Part shown: positions 1-7,536 of the stretch, one piece after another
Position numbering within the stretch: the stretch's first letter is position 1
Layout: the number at the start of each line of letters is the position of its first letter
From: Hyphomicrobiales bacterium
GTDB lineage: Bacteria; Pseudomonadota; Alphaproteobacteria; Rhizobiales; Beijerinckiaceae
DNA: 14,678 nt
NCBI GenBank assembly: GCA_003567055.1
Contig: PXAW01000238.1
Location: forward strand, 1 to 14,678
Direction of reading: 5' to 3'
Made by a program: the position numbers and the translations under genes
The notes under the pieces: model-generated
Told to the model about the DNA's origin: nothing
What the model saw: the letters and a program-made list of their open reading frames with translations, nothing else
Databases searched by the model: none

Positions 1-639
1 AATGGCGAGGCCGCCGCCCGTGAGGGTCTGAAACAGCACGTGGTAGGACTGGCGGCGCATGTACTCGCCCGCCCCAAGCGCCCCCGCGCCGGCCAGAGAG
101 CCGATGGCGAGCCGGCCCAGTTCGCCGGGTTTCTCATAGGGCGGATCGATCAGGACGAGGCCCCGCTTCTCCTTCGGCGGGATCATCGCGCCGAGCGCCT
201 GCCAGCCGTCGAGATTGAGCGCCTTGAGATTGCTCACCTGATGATAGCGCTCGGCCAGCACCGCGTGATCGGCGGGGTGGAGCTCGACCAGAATGCCGCG
301 ATCGGACGGGCGCAGCATTTCGCGGATGATCGCCGGCGAGCCGGGATAGATGCCCGCGCCGTAACGGGCCCGAATATCGGCGAGCACATTGCGGTAAGGC
401 GCGAGCAACGCCTCGGATTCCGGCGCGAGCGGCGTGTCGAGGCGCCCGATCCCGTCGACCCACTCACCGGTGCGCGATGCCTCGTCTGCTTCGAGATCGT
501 AGAGGCCGATCCCGGCATGGGTATCGATGACGCGAAACGGCTTATCCTTAAGGGCGAGATAGGCGAGGATGCGCGTGAGCACGACATGCTTGAGCACATC
601 GGCGAAATTCCCGGCATGGTAGGCGTGGCGGTAGTTCAT
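1..639 (-). CDS. rlmJ: 23S rRNA (adenine(2030)-N6)-methyltransferase RlmJ, 3' end cut by window
   Basis: RlmJ is a SAM-dependent enzyme that methylates N6 of A2030 in 23S rRNA. The reading frame is open from ATG at 637-639 to the left edge, giving 213 residues; E. coli RlmJ is about 280 aa, so roughly the last quarter is missing. The N-terminus MNYRHAYHAGNFADVLKH is the family hallmark. A SAM-site segment FRVIDTHAGIGLYDLE follows at about residues 36-51, and the catalytic motif IV, DPPYE, sits at residues 165-169. It starts 9 bases downstream of the end of the preceding minus-strand gene, so the two are probably co-transcribed. The identification is firm. Only the C-terminal sequence is unseen. 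Confidence 0.95.
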   Translation of the reverse strand, partial: MNYRHAYHAGNFADVLKHVVLTRILAYLALKDKPFRVIDTHAGIGLYDLEADEASRTGEWVDGIGRLDTPLAPESEALLAPYRNVLADIRARYGAGIYPGSPAIIREMLRPSDRGILVELHPADHAVLAERYHQVSNLKALNLDGWQALGAMIPPKEKRGLVLIDPPYEKPGELGRLAIGSLAGAGALGAGEYMRRQSYHVLFQTLTGGGLAI

Positions 640-648
640 GCGCGGCGA

Positions 649-1137
649 TCAGGGCCGGAAGGCGCGGCAATCCGGTCCCGCATGCTGATGGCGCACGAGA
701 TCGGCCACGCACCATTCGACACCCCAGTGACCGAAAAATCCGCGACCCGCGACGATGATGTAGTCGACGCGGCTGTGATGCGTGCCGGCTTCGCTCGTCA
801 GCATCGCCCGGGCGCTGCAGAAGCGGCGCGGAATGTAGGTCTCGCCCCAGGGGCGCAGCGCGATCTGTCGCGGCTGTGTGAGTTCGGTGAGCCGGATCCC
901 CGAATCCCAGAAACGCGATTCGCGGGAATCGAAGCGCGACGCGATGCGCGACAGGACAAGGTGGTCGTCACAGGCGGGGAGGTCCCCGGACCAGCCGGCA
1001 GCGCGCTCCTCGGCGCGCGGCTGTTGCCAGCGATCGGCGCTCGCAGGCGCCGGAAGGACGAGTGCCGCCGCCAATGTCAGCGCTGCCGCCATCACCGCAG
1101 AAGCGGTCCGCCGGAGCTTCGGAGCTGAATTCGACAT
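649..1137 (-). CDS. Small secreted/periplasmic protein with four conserved-type cysteines, function unknown
   Basis: This encodes 162 aa. ATG at 1137 is preferred because GGGA lies 9 bases upstream; an in-frame ATG at 1146 and an upstream start at 1203 fit less well. The N-terminus has a basic region (KLRR) and an alanine/leucine-rich core, with a likely signal peptidase cleavage after ASA at about residue 33, so the product should be exported. The mature part has cysteines at 56, 107, 143 and 157, enough for two disulfides. It also has a dense aromatic/charged region, RPWGETYIPRRFC (95-107) and HWGVEWC (137-143). I recognise this as the type of conserved hypothetical exported protein found in Hyphomicrobiales, but I know of no function. 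It lies 9 bases upstream of rlmJ. Confidence 0.75.
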   Translation of the reverse strand: MSNSAPKLRRTASAVMAAALTLAAALVLPAPASADRWQQPRAEERAAGWSGDLPACDDHLVLSRIASRFDSRESRFWDSGIRLTELTQPRQIALRPWGETYIPRRFCSARAMLTSEAGTHHSRVDYIIVAGRGFFGHWGVEWCVADLVRHQHAGPDCRAFRP

Positions 1138-1250
1138 CGTGATCATTCCCGCACCATCCCTCGCCAGCCCGGACAAACGACTCGTGGCTGCAGATGGCGG
1201 CACATTCCGTCAGACCGGCCCTGCGGTCAAGCGCAGCTGGTGCGGGGCAT

Positions 1251-2147
1251 TCAATAGATCGGCCCGAAACGCGGTGTGGATTGCGGTTCGAGTGCGGGCG
1301 CGACGGGGAACGGGTCGCCCGGCGGTGCCGGTCGGCTCCATTCCTGCGGCGCGCGCGGCAACGCCTCCGGCCTCTCCTGCGTAACGCTGCGAACCGGCTC
1401 GGCGCCCATCGTATCGCCTCCCTTGCGCGGCCAGACGCTCATCATCGGCGCGGCATCCGGGTCGATCTGCGGGGTGAAATCGATCTTCGGCCGGCAGACA
1501 TGGACGTCGCCGTTGCGGCCATGACGGGCGAGGTCGAGATGGAAATGGTCGTAATGGAAGGCGTCGGATCCCGGCCCGAGCACCGTGGTGAAATAGCGGC
1601 ATGCGCCGACGAAGACCTCGCGCAGGAAGGCGCGCTCGGCCTGATCGCCGCGCCAGCCGTCGAGGATCGTGACGCTGCGGTTGTCGGCGAAGGTGAAGGA
1701 CATCACGTCGACGGCGTTGCCGAAAGCATGCTCGGACATCCGCGCGCCGGGGCGACTGTTGCGGGTGCGGCAGGAATAATCACCGCTGCGCATTCCGGTG
1801 ACGCGTGTTCCGAAATAGAGCATCGCCGCCGGCTGCACGATTTCCCGCAGCCAGCGATCGGTCTCGGCGATCACAGGGCAGCCGAGCGTGGCGGGGTTGC
1901 TGAGCTCCACCCGTCCTTCATCGAGGGCGGTGACGCGGAACGGGCGGGTGATGCCGCAGGAGCCCGGCCCACTGATGGGCGAGAGCCGGGATGCGTAGGA
2001 GGAAGGGGTAACGTCGCCGCGTGCGAGGCAGGCCCGTTCGGCCTGGCTTCGCCAGGCTTCGCGCGGCTCGCCGGGCAACAGCGAGCAGCCCGTCAGTATG
2101 AGACTGACGCCAGCGAGAACTCCGAAGGCTACAGATACGCGACGCAT
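1251..2147 (-). CDS. Extensin-like (Extensin_2) lipoprotein with M15-type metallopeptidase motifs
   Basis: This encodes 298 aa from ATG at 2147. An in-frame GTG at 2195 would add 16 residues before the signal sequence. Residues 1-21 form a lipoprotein signal: MRR, a hydrophobic core, then the lipobox LTGC with Cys21. The body matches the bacterial extensin-like C-terminal family. It carries SEHAFGNAVD (138-147) and HYDHFH (198-203), which resemble the zinc-ligand pattern SxHxxGxAxD plus HxH of M15 D,D-carboxypeptidases; His140, Asp147 and His203 are the candidate ligands. Cysteines at 40, 64, 90, 126, 183 and 218 suggest disulfides. The last 70 or so residues are proline-rich and probably disordered. 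A role as a membrane-anchored cell-wall hydrolase is inferred; substrate is unknown. Neither start has a clear ribosome binding site. Confidence 0.85.
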   Translation of the reverse strand: MRRVSVAFGVLAGVSLILTGCSLLPGEPREAWRSQAERACLARGDVTPSSYASRLSPISGPGSCGITRPFRVTALDEGRVELSNPATLGCPVIAETDRWLREIVQPAAMLYFGTRVTGMRSGDYSCRTRNSRPGARMSEHAFGNAVDVMSFTFADNRSVTILDGWRGDQAERAFLREVFVGACRYFTTVLGPGSDAFHYDHFHLDLARHGRNGDVHVCRPKIDFTPQIDPDAAPMMSVWPRKGGDTMGAEPVRSVTQERPEALPRAPQEWSRPAPPGDPFPVAPALEPQSTPRFGPIY

Positions 2148-2222
2148 CCGCAGATAATGCCGCGTATTCGGTAAAGGATTGGTCAACCGTGCCACGGACG
2201 CTGCGGCGCGGATCGCGAGGGG

Positions 2223-2864
2223 TCAGTCAGCCGGTCGCCCGGTCGCTGCAAGCAGTGCCATGGCGCCATCCAAGAGGATGTCTTCCGCGCTCATCACCGC
2301 ATCGTCGAGATGGCCCGTCATGTCGAGTGTCGCGACGCCGTGCGAGAGGCTCCAGATCTGGAAGGCGAGGGGGCAGGCGGCGTCGTCCGGCAGCCGGCGT
2401 TCGGCGAGGATCGAGGCGATCGTCGATATCAGGATCTGAAAAGCGGCGTCGTGCTCCTCGTCAGGCAGCGCGTCGTCGCCATGGCGCAGCGCGAACATCG
2501 CCGCGTAATAGCCGGGCTCGGCACGGGCGAAGGCGAGATAGGCGCGCCCCATGGCCGCGAGCGCCTCGCGCGGATCGCAATGCTCCTTCGTGGCCGCGAA
2601 GATGCGCTTGCCGAACAGGGCGAAGCCTTCATGCGCGACCGCCCGCATCAGGGCATCGCGATCGGTGAAATGGCGATAGGGCGCGGCGGCACTGACGCCG
2701 GCCTTGCGTGCGGCATCGGCCAGGGTGAAGCCCTGCGGCCCGTGTGCCGCGAGCAATTCGCGCGTCGCGCTGACCAGTGCGGCGCGCAGATTACCATGAT
2801 GGTATCCGCGTTTGCCGGCCTTGCCGTCCCGGGTCGCCGTGATGTCGAGCGTGTTCTTGTCCAT
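2223..2864 (-). CDS. TetR/AcrR-family transcriptional regulator (WHG-type C-terminal domain likely)
   Basis: This encodes 213 aa from ATG at 2864. A GTG at 2912 would extend it by 16 residues but would run into the candidate operator. The helix-turn-helix is at about residues 25-68: YHHGNLRAALVSATRELL leads in, FTLADAARKAGVSAAAPYRHF is the HTH core, and it ends in a TetR-type YRHFTDRDAL. The C-terminal part contains AEPGYYAAMF (115-124), typical of the WHG-type ligand-binding domain. It is transcribed away from the amidase gene, 92 bases between starts, so repression of the amidase and of itself is the simplest reading. The inducer cannot be deduced. Family assignment is firm; target is inference. 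Confidence 0.92.
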   Translation of the reverse strand: MDKNTLDITATRDGKAGKRGYHHGNLRAALVSATRELLAAHGPQGFTLADAARKAGVSAAAPYRHFTDRDALMRAVAHEGFALFGKRIFAATKEHCDPREALAAMGRAYLAFARAEPGYYAAMFALRHGDDALPDEEHDAAFQILISTIASILAERRLPDDAACPLAFQIWSLSHGVATLDMTGHLDDAVMSAEDILLDGAMALLAATGRPAD

Positions 2865-2905
2865 TGTCGCTACGTCAGTTTCCTGTTTCTCATTATGACA
2901 AAAAC

Positions 2906-2945
2906 GTGGCACGGTAGGCTAGGTTCAATTTACGCTACCGATCAC
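2906..2945. promoter_or_regulatory. Candidate TetR operator (inverted repeat) between tetR and amidase
   Basis: CGGTAG at 2912-2917 and CTACCG at 2935-2940 are perfect inverted arms separated by 17 bases. The symmetry extends imperfectly outward to GTG (2906-2908) and CAC (2943-2945), with one base of offset. It lies in the 92-base space between the divergent TetR and amidase start codons, where a TetR-family dimer pair normally binds. The spacing is wide for a single TetR dimer, so two dimers, or a different footprint, are possible. Confidence 0.45.
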
Positions 2946-2956
2946 AATAAGGTGTC

Positions 2957-4216
2957 ATGCTCTCTCTTCTCGATCTTCTGCGCCGCATCGATGCGGGCCA
3001 TATCAGCGCGCAATCGGCGCTCTCCCATTACCTCGATCTGATCGAGGCGCGTGAATACGCGATACGCGCCTTCACCCATATCGACACCCATGCAGCCGCA
3101 GCGGCACATGGGCCGTTGCGCGGGATCGCCGTCGGCGTGAAGGACATCATCGACGTGGCGGGCATGCCCACGGGGATGGGGTCGCCGATTTATCGCGACA
3201 ATGTGGCGCGCGCCGATGCTTCGATAACCGCGATGCTGCGCCGGGCCGGCGGGACGCCTCTGGCGAAGACGACGACAACGGCCTTCGCCTTCCTCGATCC
3301 GACCGAGACACTCAATCCGCATAACCCGGCACATACACCCGGCGGCTCCTCAGCCGGTTCGGCTGCGGCGGTCGGTGCCGGAATGGTGCCGCTGGCTTTC
3401 GGGACGCAGACCGGCGGTTCGGTGATCCGCCCCGCCTCCTATTGCGGCACGGCTGCGATCAAGCCGTCCTTCCGCCTGCTGCCGACGGTCGGGGTCAAGT
3501 GCTATTCCTGGGCGCTCGACACGCTCGGCCTGTTCGCGGCCAGCGTTCCTGATCTCGCCTATGCGCTCGCGGCGGTGGGCGAGCGGCCCGACCTGCGCCT
3601 GCCGGGTGACCGGGCGCCGGATTCCGGTGCGGGTCTGCATATAGGCTTGCTGATGCAGGATTTCGCCGGGGCCCCGGAAGACGATTCGGCTGCCGCGCTC
3701 GATGCTGCCGTCAAGGCGATTGAGGCGGGTGGCGCGCGGGTGACGCCGGTCTCGGCTCCCGAGGCGATGGCCGCCGCCTATAATGTGCACGGCATCATCC
3801 AGGATTACGAATCAGCCCGCGCGCTGGCCTGGGAATACGACGCCCATCGCGATCAGTTGCCGCCGATCCTGGGCGAGACCCTCGACGCAGCGCAACATGT
3901 GCCCGCCGGGGCTTATGACGAGGCCCGGCGCACGGCGCACGGGGCGCGGCGCGAGGCCAAGAGTTTCATGCGTGAATACGATGCGCTGCTGACCTTTGCG
4001 AGCCCTGGTTCTGCACCGGAAGGTCTCGCCTCGACGGGGGAATCGCGCTTCAACCGGCTGTGGACCCTGCTGGGCGTTCCGGCAGTCAGCGTACCCGGTT
4101 TTCGCAATGCAGCAGGGCTTCCGGTCGGGGTGCAGATCGTTACGGGATTCGGGCGCGACGACAAGGCGTTGCAGGTCGCTGCATTCGTCGAGCGGGCACT
4201 GCAAAAACGCCTGTGA
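2957..4216 (+). CDS. Amidase-signature family amidase
   Basis: The 419-aa protein belongs to the amidase-signature (AS) family, which hydrolyses amide bonds using a Ser-cisSer-Lys triad. Lys62 lies in GVKDIIDVAG. The glycine/serine loop TPGGSSAGSAAAVG (127-140) supplies the cis-serine, Ser131. Nucleophile Ser155 lies in TQTGGSVIRPASYCG (150-164). The 24-residue spacing between Ser131 and Ser155 equals that of fatty-acid amide hydrolase Ser217-Ser241. It is shorter than many AS enzymes (450-500 aa), and there is no gatCB context, so it is more likely a small-molecule amidase than GatA. AAGG lies 4 bases before the ATG. The divergent TetR gene probably controls it. Substrate unknown. Confidence 0.9.
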   Translation: MLSLLDLLRRIDAGHISAQSALSHYLDLIEAREYAIRAFTHIDTHAAAAAHGPLRGIAVGVKDIIDVAGMPTGMGSPIYRDNVARADASITAMLRRAGGTPLAKTTTTAFAFLDPTETLNPHNPAHTPGGSSAGSAAAVGAGMVPLAFGTQTGGSVIRPASYCGTAAIKPSFRLLPTVGVKCYSWALDTLGLFAASVPDLAYALAAVGERPDLRLPGDRAPDSGAGLHIGLLMQDFAGAPEDDSAAALDAAVKAIEAGGARVTPVSAPEAMAAAYNVHGIIQDYESARALAWEYDAHRDQLPPILGETLDAAQHVPAGAYDEARRTAHGARREAKSFMREYDALLTFASPGSAPEGLASTGESRFNRLWTLLGVPAVSVPGFRNAAGLPVGVQIVTGFGRDDKALQVAAFVERALQKRL

Positions 4217-4322
4217 ACAACTCGGCTTCACAATGGCACAAACCTGTTTCAATACAATGCGTTAACCGATGATTAAGGATGATCGTCGTTGATGCCTGAG
4301 CAGGGGTTGTGTCGAATGCATC

Positions 4323-4350
4323 TTGCAGCGGATGCTGAGCATGCTAATCT
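4323..4350 (+). promoter_or_regulatory. Candidate sigma-70 promoter for the 33-codon membrane-peptide gene
   Basis: TTGCAG (4323-4328) and TAATCT (4345-4350) are separated by 16 bases, an acceptable housekeeping-type -35/-10 pair. Start of transcription would be near 4357, about 26 bases before the small ORF's ATG. The fit is moderate, but it is supported by the well-formed ribosome binding site and terminator downstream. Confidence 0.4.
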
Positions 4351-4382
4351 GTGCCGACGGTCCCCCGTCAGGGAGGTTACAA

Positions 4383-4484
4383 ATGGGCCTGATCTCGAAA
4401 CTCAACCTTGTTCCAAAGTTGAATGTTGCTGCGGTTTGCGCGGCGCTGGTTTTTGTCGGCGCTGTCGTCGCAGGCGTGTTTTGA
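4383..4484 (+). CDS. Predicted 33-aa single-pass membrane peptide
   Basis: This is a 33-codon ORF from ATG to TGA. GGGAGG at 4371-4376 is a near-perfect Shine-Dalgarno 6 bases before the ATG, among the best ribosome binding sites in the window. The peptide begins MGLISKLNLVPKLN: short, with two lysines and amphipathic character. From about residue 15 to the end it is purely hydrophobic (VAAVCAALVFVGAVVAGVF), enough for one membrane span, with almost no residues after it. The likely topology is basic N-terminus in the cytoplasm. It sits alone on the plus strand, 166 bases after the amidase and 242 bases before the hydrolase gene, with its own candidate promoter and terminator. I do not recognise a named family. 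Coding potential is inferred from the ribosome binding site and the amphipathic-plus-TM layout. Confidence 0.6.
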   Translation: MGLISKLNLVPKLNVAAVCAALVFVGAVVAGVF

Positions 4485-4590
4485 GGAGATGATGCGCCGG
4501 GGAGTACGGTTTCGCTCATTCCCGGCGGTCGATGTAGCATACCATCGCAAAAGCACGAGCTTCCACTGATTGAAGCCTGTCGACATCGGG

Positions 4591-4623
4591 CCCGCCGTCG
4601 TAAACCGACGGCGGGTTTCTTTT
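4591..4623 (+). terminator. Intrinsic terminator after the small membrane-peptide ORF
   Basis: A perfect 10-bp stem, CCCGCCGTCG (4591-4600) pairing with CGACGGCGGG (4606-4615), has a 5-base loop TAAAC and is followed by TTTCTTTT (4616-4623). With the promoter-like element at 4323-4350 it would define a transcript of about 265 bases. A second hairpin, CGCCGGG (4495-4501) with CCCGGCG (4521-4527), lies between the ORF and the terminator. The rest of 4217-4726 shows nothing further. Confidence 0.88.
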
Positions 4624-4726
4624 GTGCGGCGCCGCGCGGCGGCTTCGAAAATGCGCCGGAAGCGCTTGCTGAAATCCCCCGATCGGGGCACTTGCCAGAA
4701 CGCGCACGAGCGCCGAACCTAACCCG

Positions 4727-5638
4727 ATGGATGAGCCCCTGACCTTCGAAACCACCTTCGACGCCCCCACCGGCCAGTGCACGCGCCTGTCATCGCGGGT
4801 GCGCCGTATCGTTGCCGGCAATGGCGGGCCGATGACCTTCACCGGCACCTGCACTTATCTCGTAGGCATGTCCGACATCGCCGTGATCGATCCCGGCCCC
4901 GAGGATCCGGCCCATATGGAGGCGATTCTCGCCGCGATCGGCGATGCGCGCATCAGCGCCATCCTCGTGACCCATACCCATCGTGATCATTCGCCGGGCG
5001 CGCGACCGCTTGCACAGGCGACCGGCGCGCCGATCATCGGCTGCGGCCCGCATCGCCCGGCGCGACCGCTGGAGACCGGCGAGGCCAACCGGATGGAGGG
5101 GGCAGGTGATCGCGAGCACGTTCCCGAACGCGAGCTTGCGGACGGGGACATCGTCTCCGGCGAGGGCTGGACGCTGGAGGCCGTGGCGACGCCGGGTCAT
5201 ACGGCCAACCATCTCGCCTTCGCCCTGCGTGAGGAGAAGGCGCTGTTCTGCGGTGATCACGTCATGGCCTGGTCGACATCCTTCGTCGGCCCGCCGGACG
5301 GAGACATGGCCGCCTATATGCGCTCGCTGGAAAAGCTGCGGGCGCGCGACGATGCGATCTACTGGCCCGGCCATGGCGGCCCGGTCCGCGAACCGGCGCG
5401 GTTCCTGCGCGCGCTGATCGCGCATCGCCGCCAGCGCGAGGCCATGATCCTGGCGCGGATCGAGGCAGGCGACGGGACCATCCCGCAGATCGTGGCCAAC
5501 GTCTATCCCGGCCTCGCGCCGGCGCTGATCGGCGCGGCTTCCTTGAATGTGCTCGCACATATCGAGGATCTGGTCGCGCGCGGGCTTGTCCATGCGCAGG
5601 GTGCGGTGGGGCTGGAAGGCAGTTTCCGGCTGGCCTGA
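4727..5638 (+). CDS. MBL-fold metallo-hydrolase (LACTB2-like, with C-terminal winged-helix)
   Basis: This is a 303-aa cytoplasmic metallo-beta-lactamase-fold hydrolase. The metal-binding signature THTHRDH gives His83, His85, Asp87 and His88. The remaining ligands are His158 (TPGHT), Asp177 (CGDH) and His216 (WPGHGG), so the dinuclear zinc set is complete. After residue 220 comes a helical/winged-helix tail (REPARFLRALIAHRRQREAM onward) of the type that follows the MBL domain in LACTB2-like proteins. Those proteins act as ribonucleases or thioester/ester hydrolases; which applies here is not visible. It stands alone between the upstream terminator and the convergent DUF1499 gene, 7 bases away. 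No strong ribosome binding site precedes the ATG. Confidence 0.88.
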   Translation: MDEPLTFETTFDAPTGQCTRLSSRVRRIVAGNGGPMTFTGTCTYLVGMSDIAVIDPGPEDPAHMEAILAAIGDARISAILVTHTHRDHSPGARPLAQATGAPIIGCGPHRPARPLETGEANRMEGAGDREHVPERELADGDIVSGEGWTLEAVATPGHTANHLAFALREEKALFCGDHVMAWSTSFVGPPDGDMAAYMRSLEKLRARDDAIYWPGHGGPVREPARFLRALIAHRRQREAMILARIEAGDGTIPQIVANVYPGLAPALIGAASLNVLAHIEDLVARGLVHAQGAVGLEGSFRLA

Positions 5639-5645
5639 GGGGGGC

Positions 5646-6548
5646 TCAGCGCGGATTGTCGAGAAAGGCGATCTCGTCGAGATAGGCACGCAGCAATGCG
5701 CTGTTGGCGCCGATATCGTAATTTCCCTGCGGCGCGGTCGCGCGGGCATCGATGCGCACCCGGTCACCGATCGGCGTGATGCGCACCGAAAGCCGCAGCG
5801 GCAGGCGCAGGATCGGGGTCTCACCCGAGGCTTCCAGCGTAACGGGCCGGCTCTCGTCGGCTTCGCCGCCGGCTGCGACCGGTGGCTCCGGATCATCCGA
5901 AAAATCAGGACGGAGCGGCGGCAGGGGCGGCGGATCCTCGGGCAGGCGCGAGAGCGCCGCTTCCATCTCCGCAGCCTCGTCGGACGGGGCCGCGCGCTCA
6001 TCGGAGAGGCGCAGATCGAGTGCACGTGCGGCGCGCCGCGCCAGCTCTTCGGCTTCCCGCGGCGGGGCGTCGAGATAGAGCGGACGCACCATGGCCCGGT
6101 CGCGCCATGTCTGCGTCATCGGCGCTTCGGGCACGAGACGGTCGAGCAATCCGGGCCGCAGCGGCAACGCTTCATCCGGGGCGACGAAGACCGGCGGGGT
6201 TTGCGGATCGGTGCTGATGTCGCGCGACTGCGGAGCATAAAGACGCAATCCGGCGATATAGAGCGTCAGCGCGAGCAGCAGCAGCGCAAGCACGAAACCC
6301 GTCACCGCCGATCCGAGCCCCCGTCGCCCGAGATACCAGATCCGCGAGAAGGCGGCGAGGGCGAGACACAGGGCGATGGCCGCGATGACGAGCCCGGCAA
6401 GGATCGCCGCCATACCGGCATCGAGTTCGACATGGCGCGCGCGGGTGAGATAGAGCGCGAGCCCCGTCGAGGCCAGCGACAACAGCGCCATCCGGCGGGA
6501 CCAGACGGCGAAGCGCGAAACCGGCTCGATGATGGTGATGCGACGCAT
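5646..6548 (-). CDS. DUF1499-domain membrane protein
   Basis: This encodes 300 aa from ATG at 6548. The frame is open further upstream, but that would overlap the divergent SDR gene. AGAGG lies only one base from this ATG, which is unusually close. Three hydrophobic segments (about residues 20-37, 45-70 and 80-101) anchor the protein. The soluble part starts with the DUF1499 hallmark DISTDPQTPPVF (110-121) and ends with DRVRIDARATAPQGNYDIGANSALLRAYLDEI. Between these, residues 184-245 are rich in Pro, Glu, Asp and Ala and look like a disordered insertion. The function of DUF1499 is unknown. It is convergent with the MBL hydrolase and divergent from the SDR gene. Confidence 0.85.
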   Translation of the reverse strand: MRRITIIEPVSRFAVWSRRMALLSLASTGLALYLTRARHVELDAGMAAILAGLVIAAIALCLALAAFSRIWYLGRRGLGSAVTGFVLALLLLALTLYIAGLRLYAPQSRDISTDPQTPPVFVAPDEALPLRPGLLDRLVPEAPMTQTWRDRAMVRPLYLDAPPREAEELARRAARALDLRLSDERAAPSDEAAEMEAALSRLPEDPPPLPPLRPDFSDDPEPPVAAGGEADESRPVTLEASGETPILRLPLRLSVRITPIGDRVRIDARATAPQGNYDIGANSALLRAYLDEIAFLDNPR

Positions 6549-6741
6549 GCCTCTTTTTTGCAGAAGCCGCGCCGTTTGCAAATGCCGATCATGGTTCAGC
6601 CGGCACGAACCGTTGCGAGGGGAAACATCATGTGTGTTCGCGCCGGTTCGGATCGAAAAAGCCCGCATGGTCAGTCCGGCAGGCACGACGTAAGGTTCGC
6701 CCGGATTTTCGTGGCGCCCTGGCAGGGCGGGGAGAGAGACG

Positions 6742-7536
6742 ATGCTGAAGCTGACGGACAGGATCGCGCTGGTCACGGGGGCGGGATCGAGCGGGCCCGG
6801 ATTCGGTAACGGCAAGGCGATTGCCACCATCTTCGCCCGCCAGGGCGCCCGCATCATCGGGATCGACCGCGACCCGGCGGCGCTGGAGGAGACGGGGCGG
6901 CTGATCGCGGAGGAGGGCGGGTCCTTCACCGGCCATGCCTGCGACGTCACCGACGAGGCCTCCGTGGCGGCTCTGTTCAAGCTGATCGCGCGTGATTTCG
7001 GCCGGCTCGACATCCTCGTCAACAATGTCGGTCGCTCGGAGCCGGGCGGGCCGGTGGAGCTGACGCACGAGGTCTGGGACGAGCAGATGGACGTCAACCT
7101 CACCAGCGCCTTCCTGACCTGCAAGCACGCTTTGCCGATGATGGAAGAGCAAGGCGGCGGCGCCGTCGTCAACGTCTCCTCGATCGCGGGTTTGCGCTAT
7201 ATCGGCAAGCCGCAGGTGGCCTATGCCGCAGCCAAGGCGGCGCTGATCCAGATGACCAAGACCACCGCCGTGATCTACGCCGATCGCGGCATCCGCCTCA
7301 ATTGCGTCGTGCCCGGCCTGATGGACACGCCGCTGGTGCGCCGGCTCGCCGAGAAATATGCGGGCGGTGATTATGAAGGGTTCGCCGCGACGCGTGCGAA
7401 ACAGGTGCCGATGGGCCGGATGGGTGATTCTTTCGACGTCGCCCATGCGGCGCTCTTTCTGGCATCCGACGAGGCGCGTTACATCACCGGCACCGAGATC
7501 GTCGTCGATGGCGGCATCACCGCCGCGACACGCTGA
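6742..7536 (+). CDS. SDR-family NAD(P)-dependent oxidoreductase
   Basis: This is a 264-aa classical short-chain dehydrogenase/reductase. The cofactor-binding loop is TGAGSSGPGFGNG (12-24), a lengthened form of the usual TGxxxGxG with NGKAIA after it. CDV at about 67-69 and NNVG (94-97) are the next SDR landmarks. The catalytic set is Asn119 (MDVNL), Ser147 (NVSSIAG), Tyr161 and Lys165 (YAAAK), followed by PGLMDTP. IDRD at 41-44, with an acidic residue after beta-2, suggests NAD(H) rather than NADP(H) preference. GGGGAGAG lies before the ATG, and a 6-bp hairpin (CGCCCT 6715-6720 with AGGGCG 6724-6729) sits just 5' of it. The substrate cannot be read from the sequence. Its stop codon abuts that of the convergent kinase gene. 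Confidence 0.92.
   Translation: MLKLTDRIALVTGAGSSGPGFGNGKAIATIFARQGARIIGIDRDPAALEETGRLIAEEGGSFTGHACDVTDEASVAALFKLIARDFGRLDILVNNVGRSEPGGPVELTHEVWDEQMDVNLTSAFLTCKHALPMMEEQGGGAVVNVSSIAGLRYIGKPQVAYAAAKAALIQMTKTTAVIYADRGIRLNCVVPGLMDTPLVRRLAEKYAGGDYEGFAATRAKQVPMGRMGDSFDVAHAALFLASDEARYITGTEIVVDGGITAATR

Noticed and set aside
40..1128. Long plus-strand open frame of 362 codons at the left edge
   Set aside because: It is antisense to rlmJ and the small secreted protein, both of which show clear family or signal-peptide features; the composition is that of a high-GC shadow frame.
1204..1250. Hairpin GACCG/CGGTC between the extensin-like and small secreted genes as a terminator
   Set aside because: It is short and has no T-tract on either strand.
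2907..2923. TGGCACG before the amidase as a sigma-54 promoter
   Set aside because: The -24-like element is present, but the required TTGC-type -12 element is not at the right spacing.
5547..6809. 420-codon plus-strand open frame, and its late ATG at 6630 with a GAGGGG ribosome-binding-like sequence
   Set aside because: Most of it is antisense to the DUF1499 gene, and the end overlaps the SDR start in another frame. The 60-codon version from 6630 has no recognisable features, so the purine-rich sequence is probably chance.
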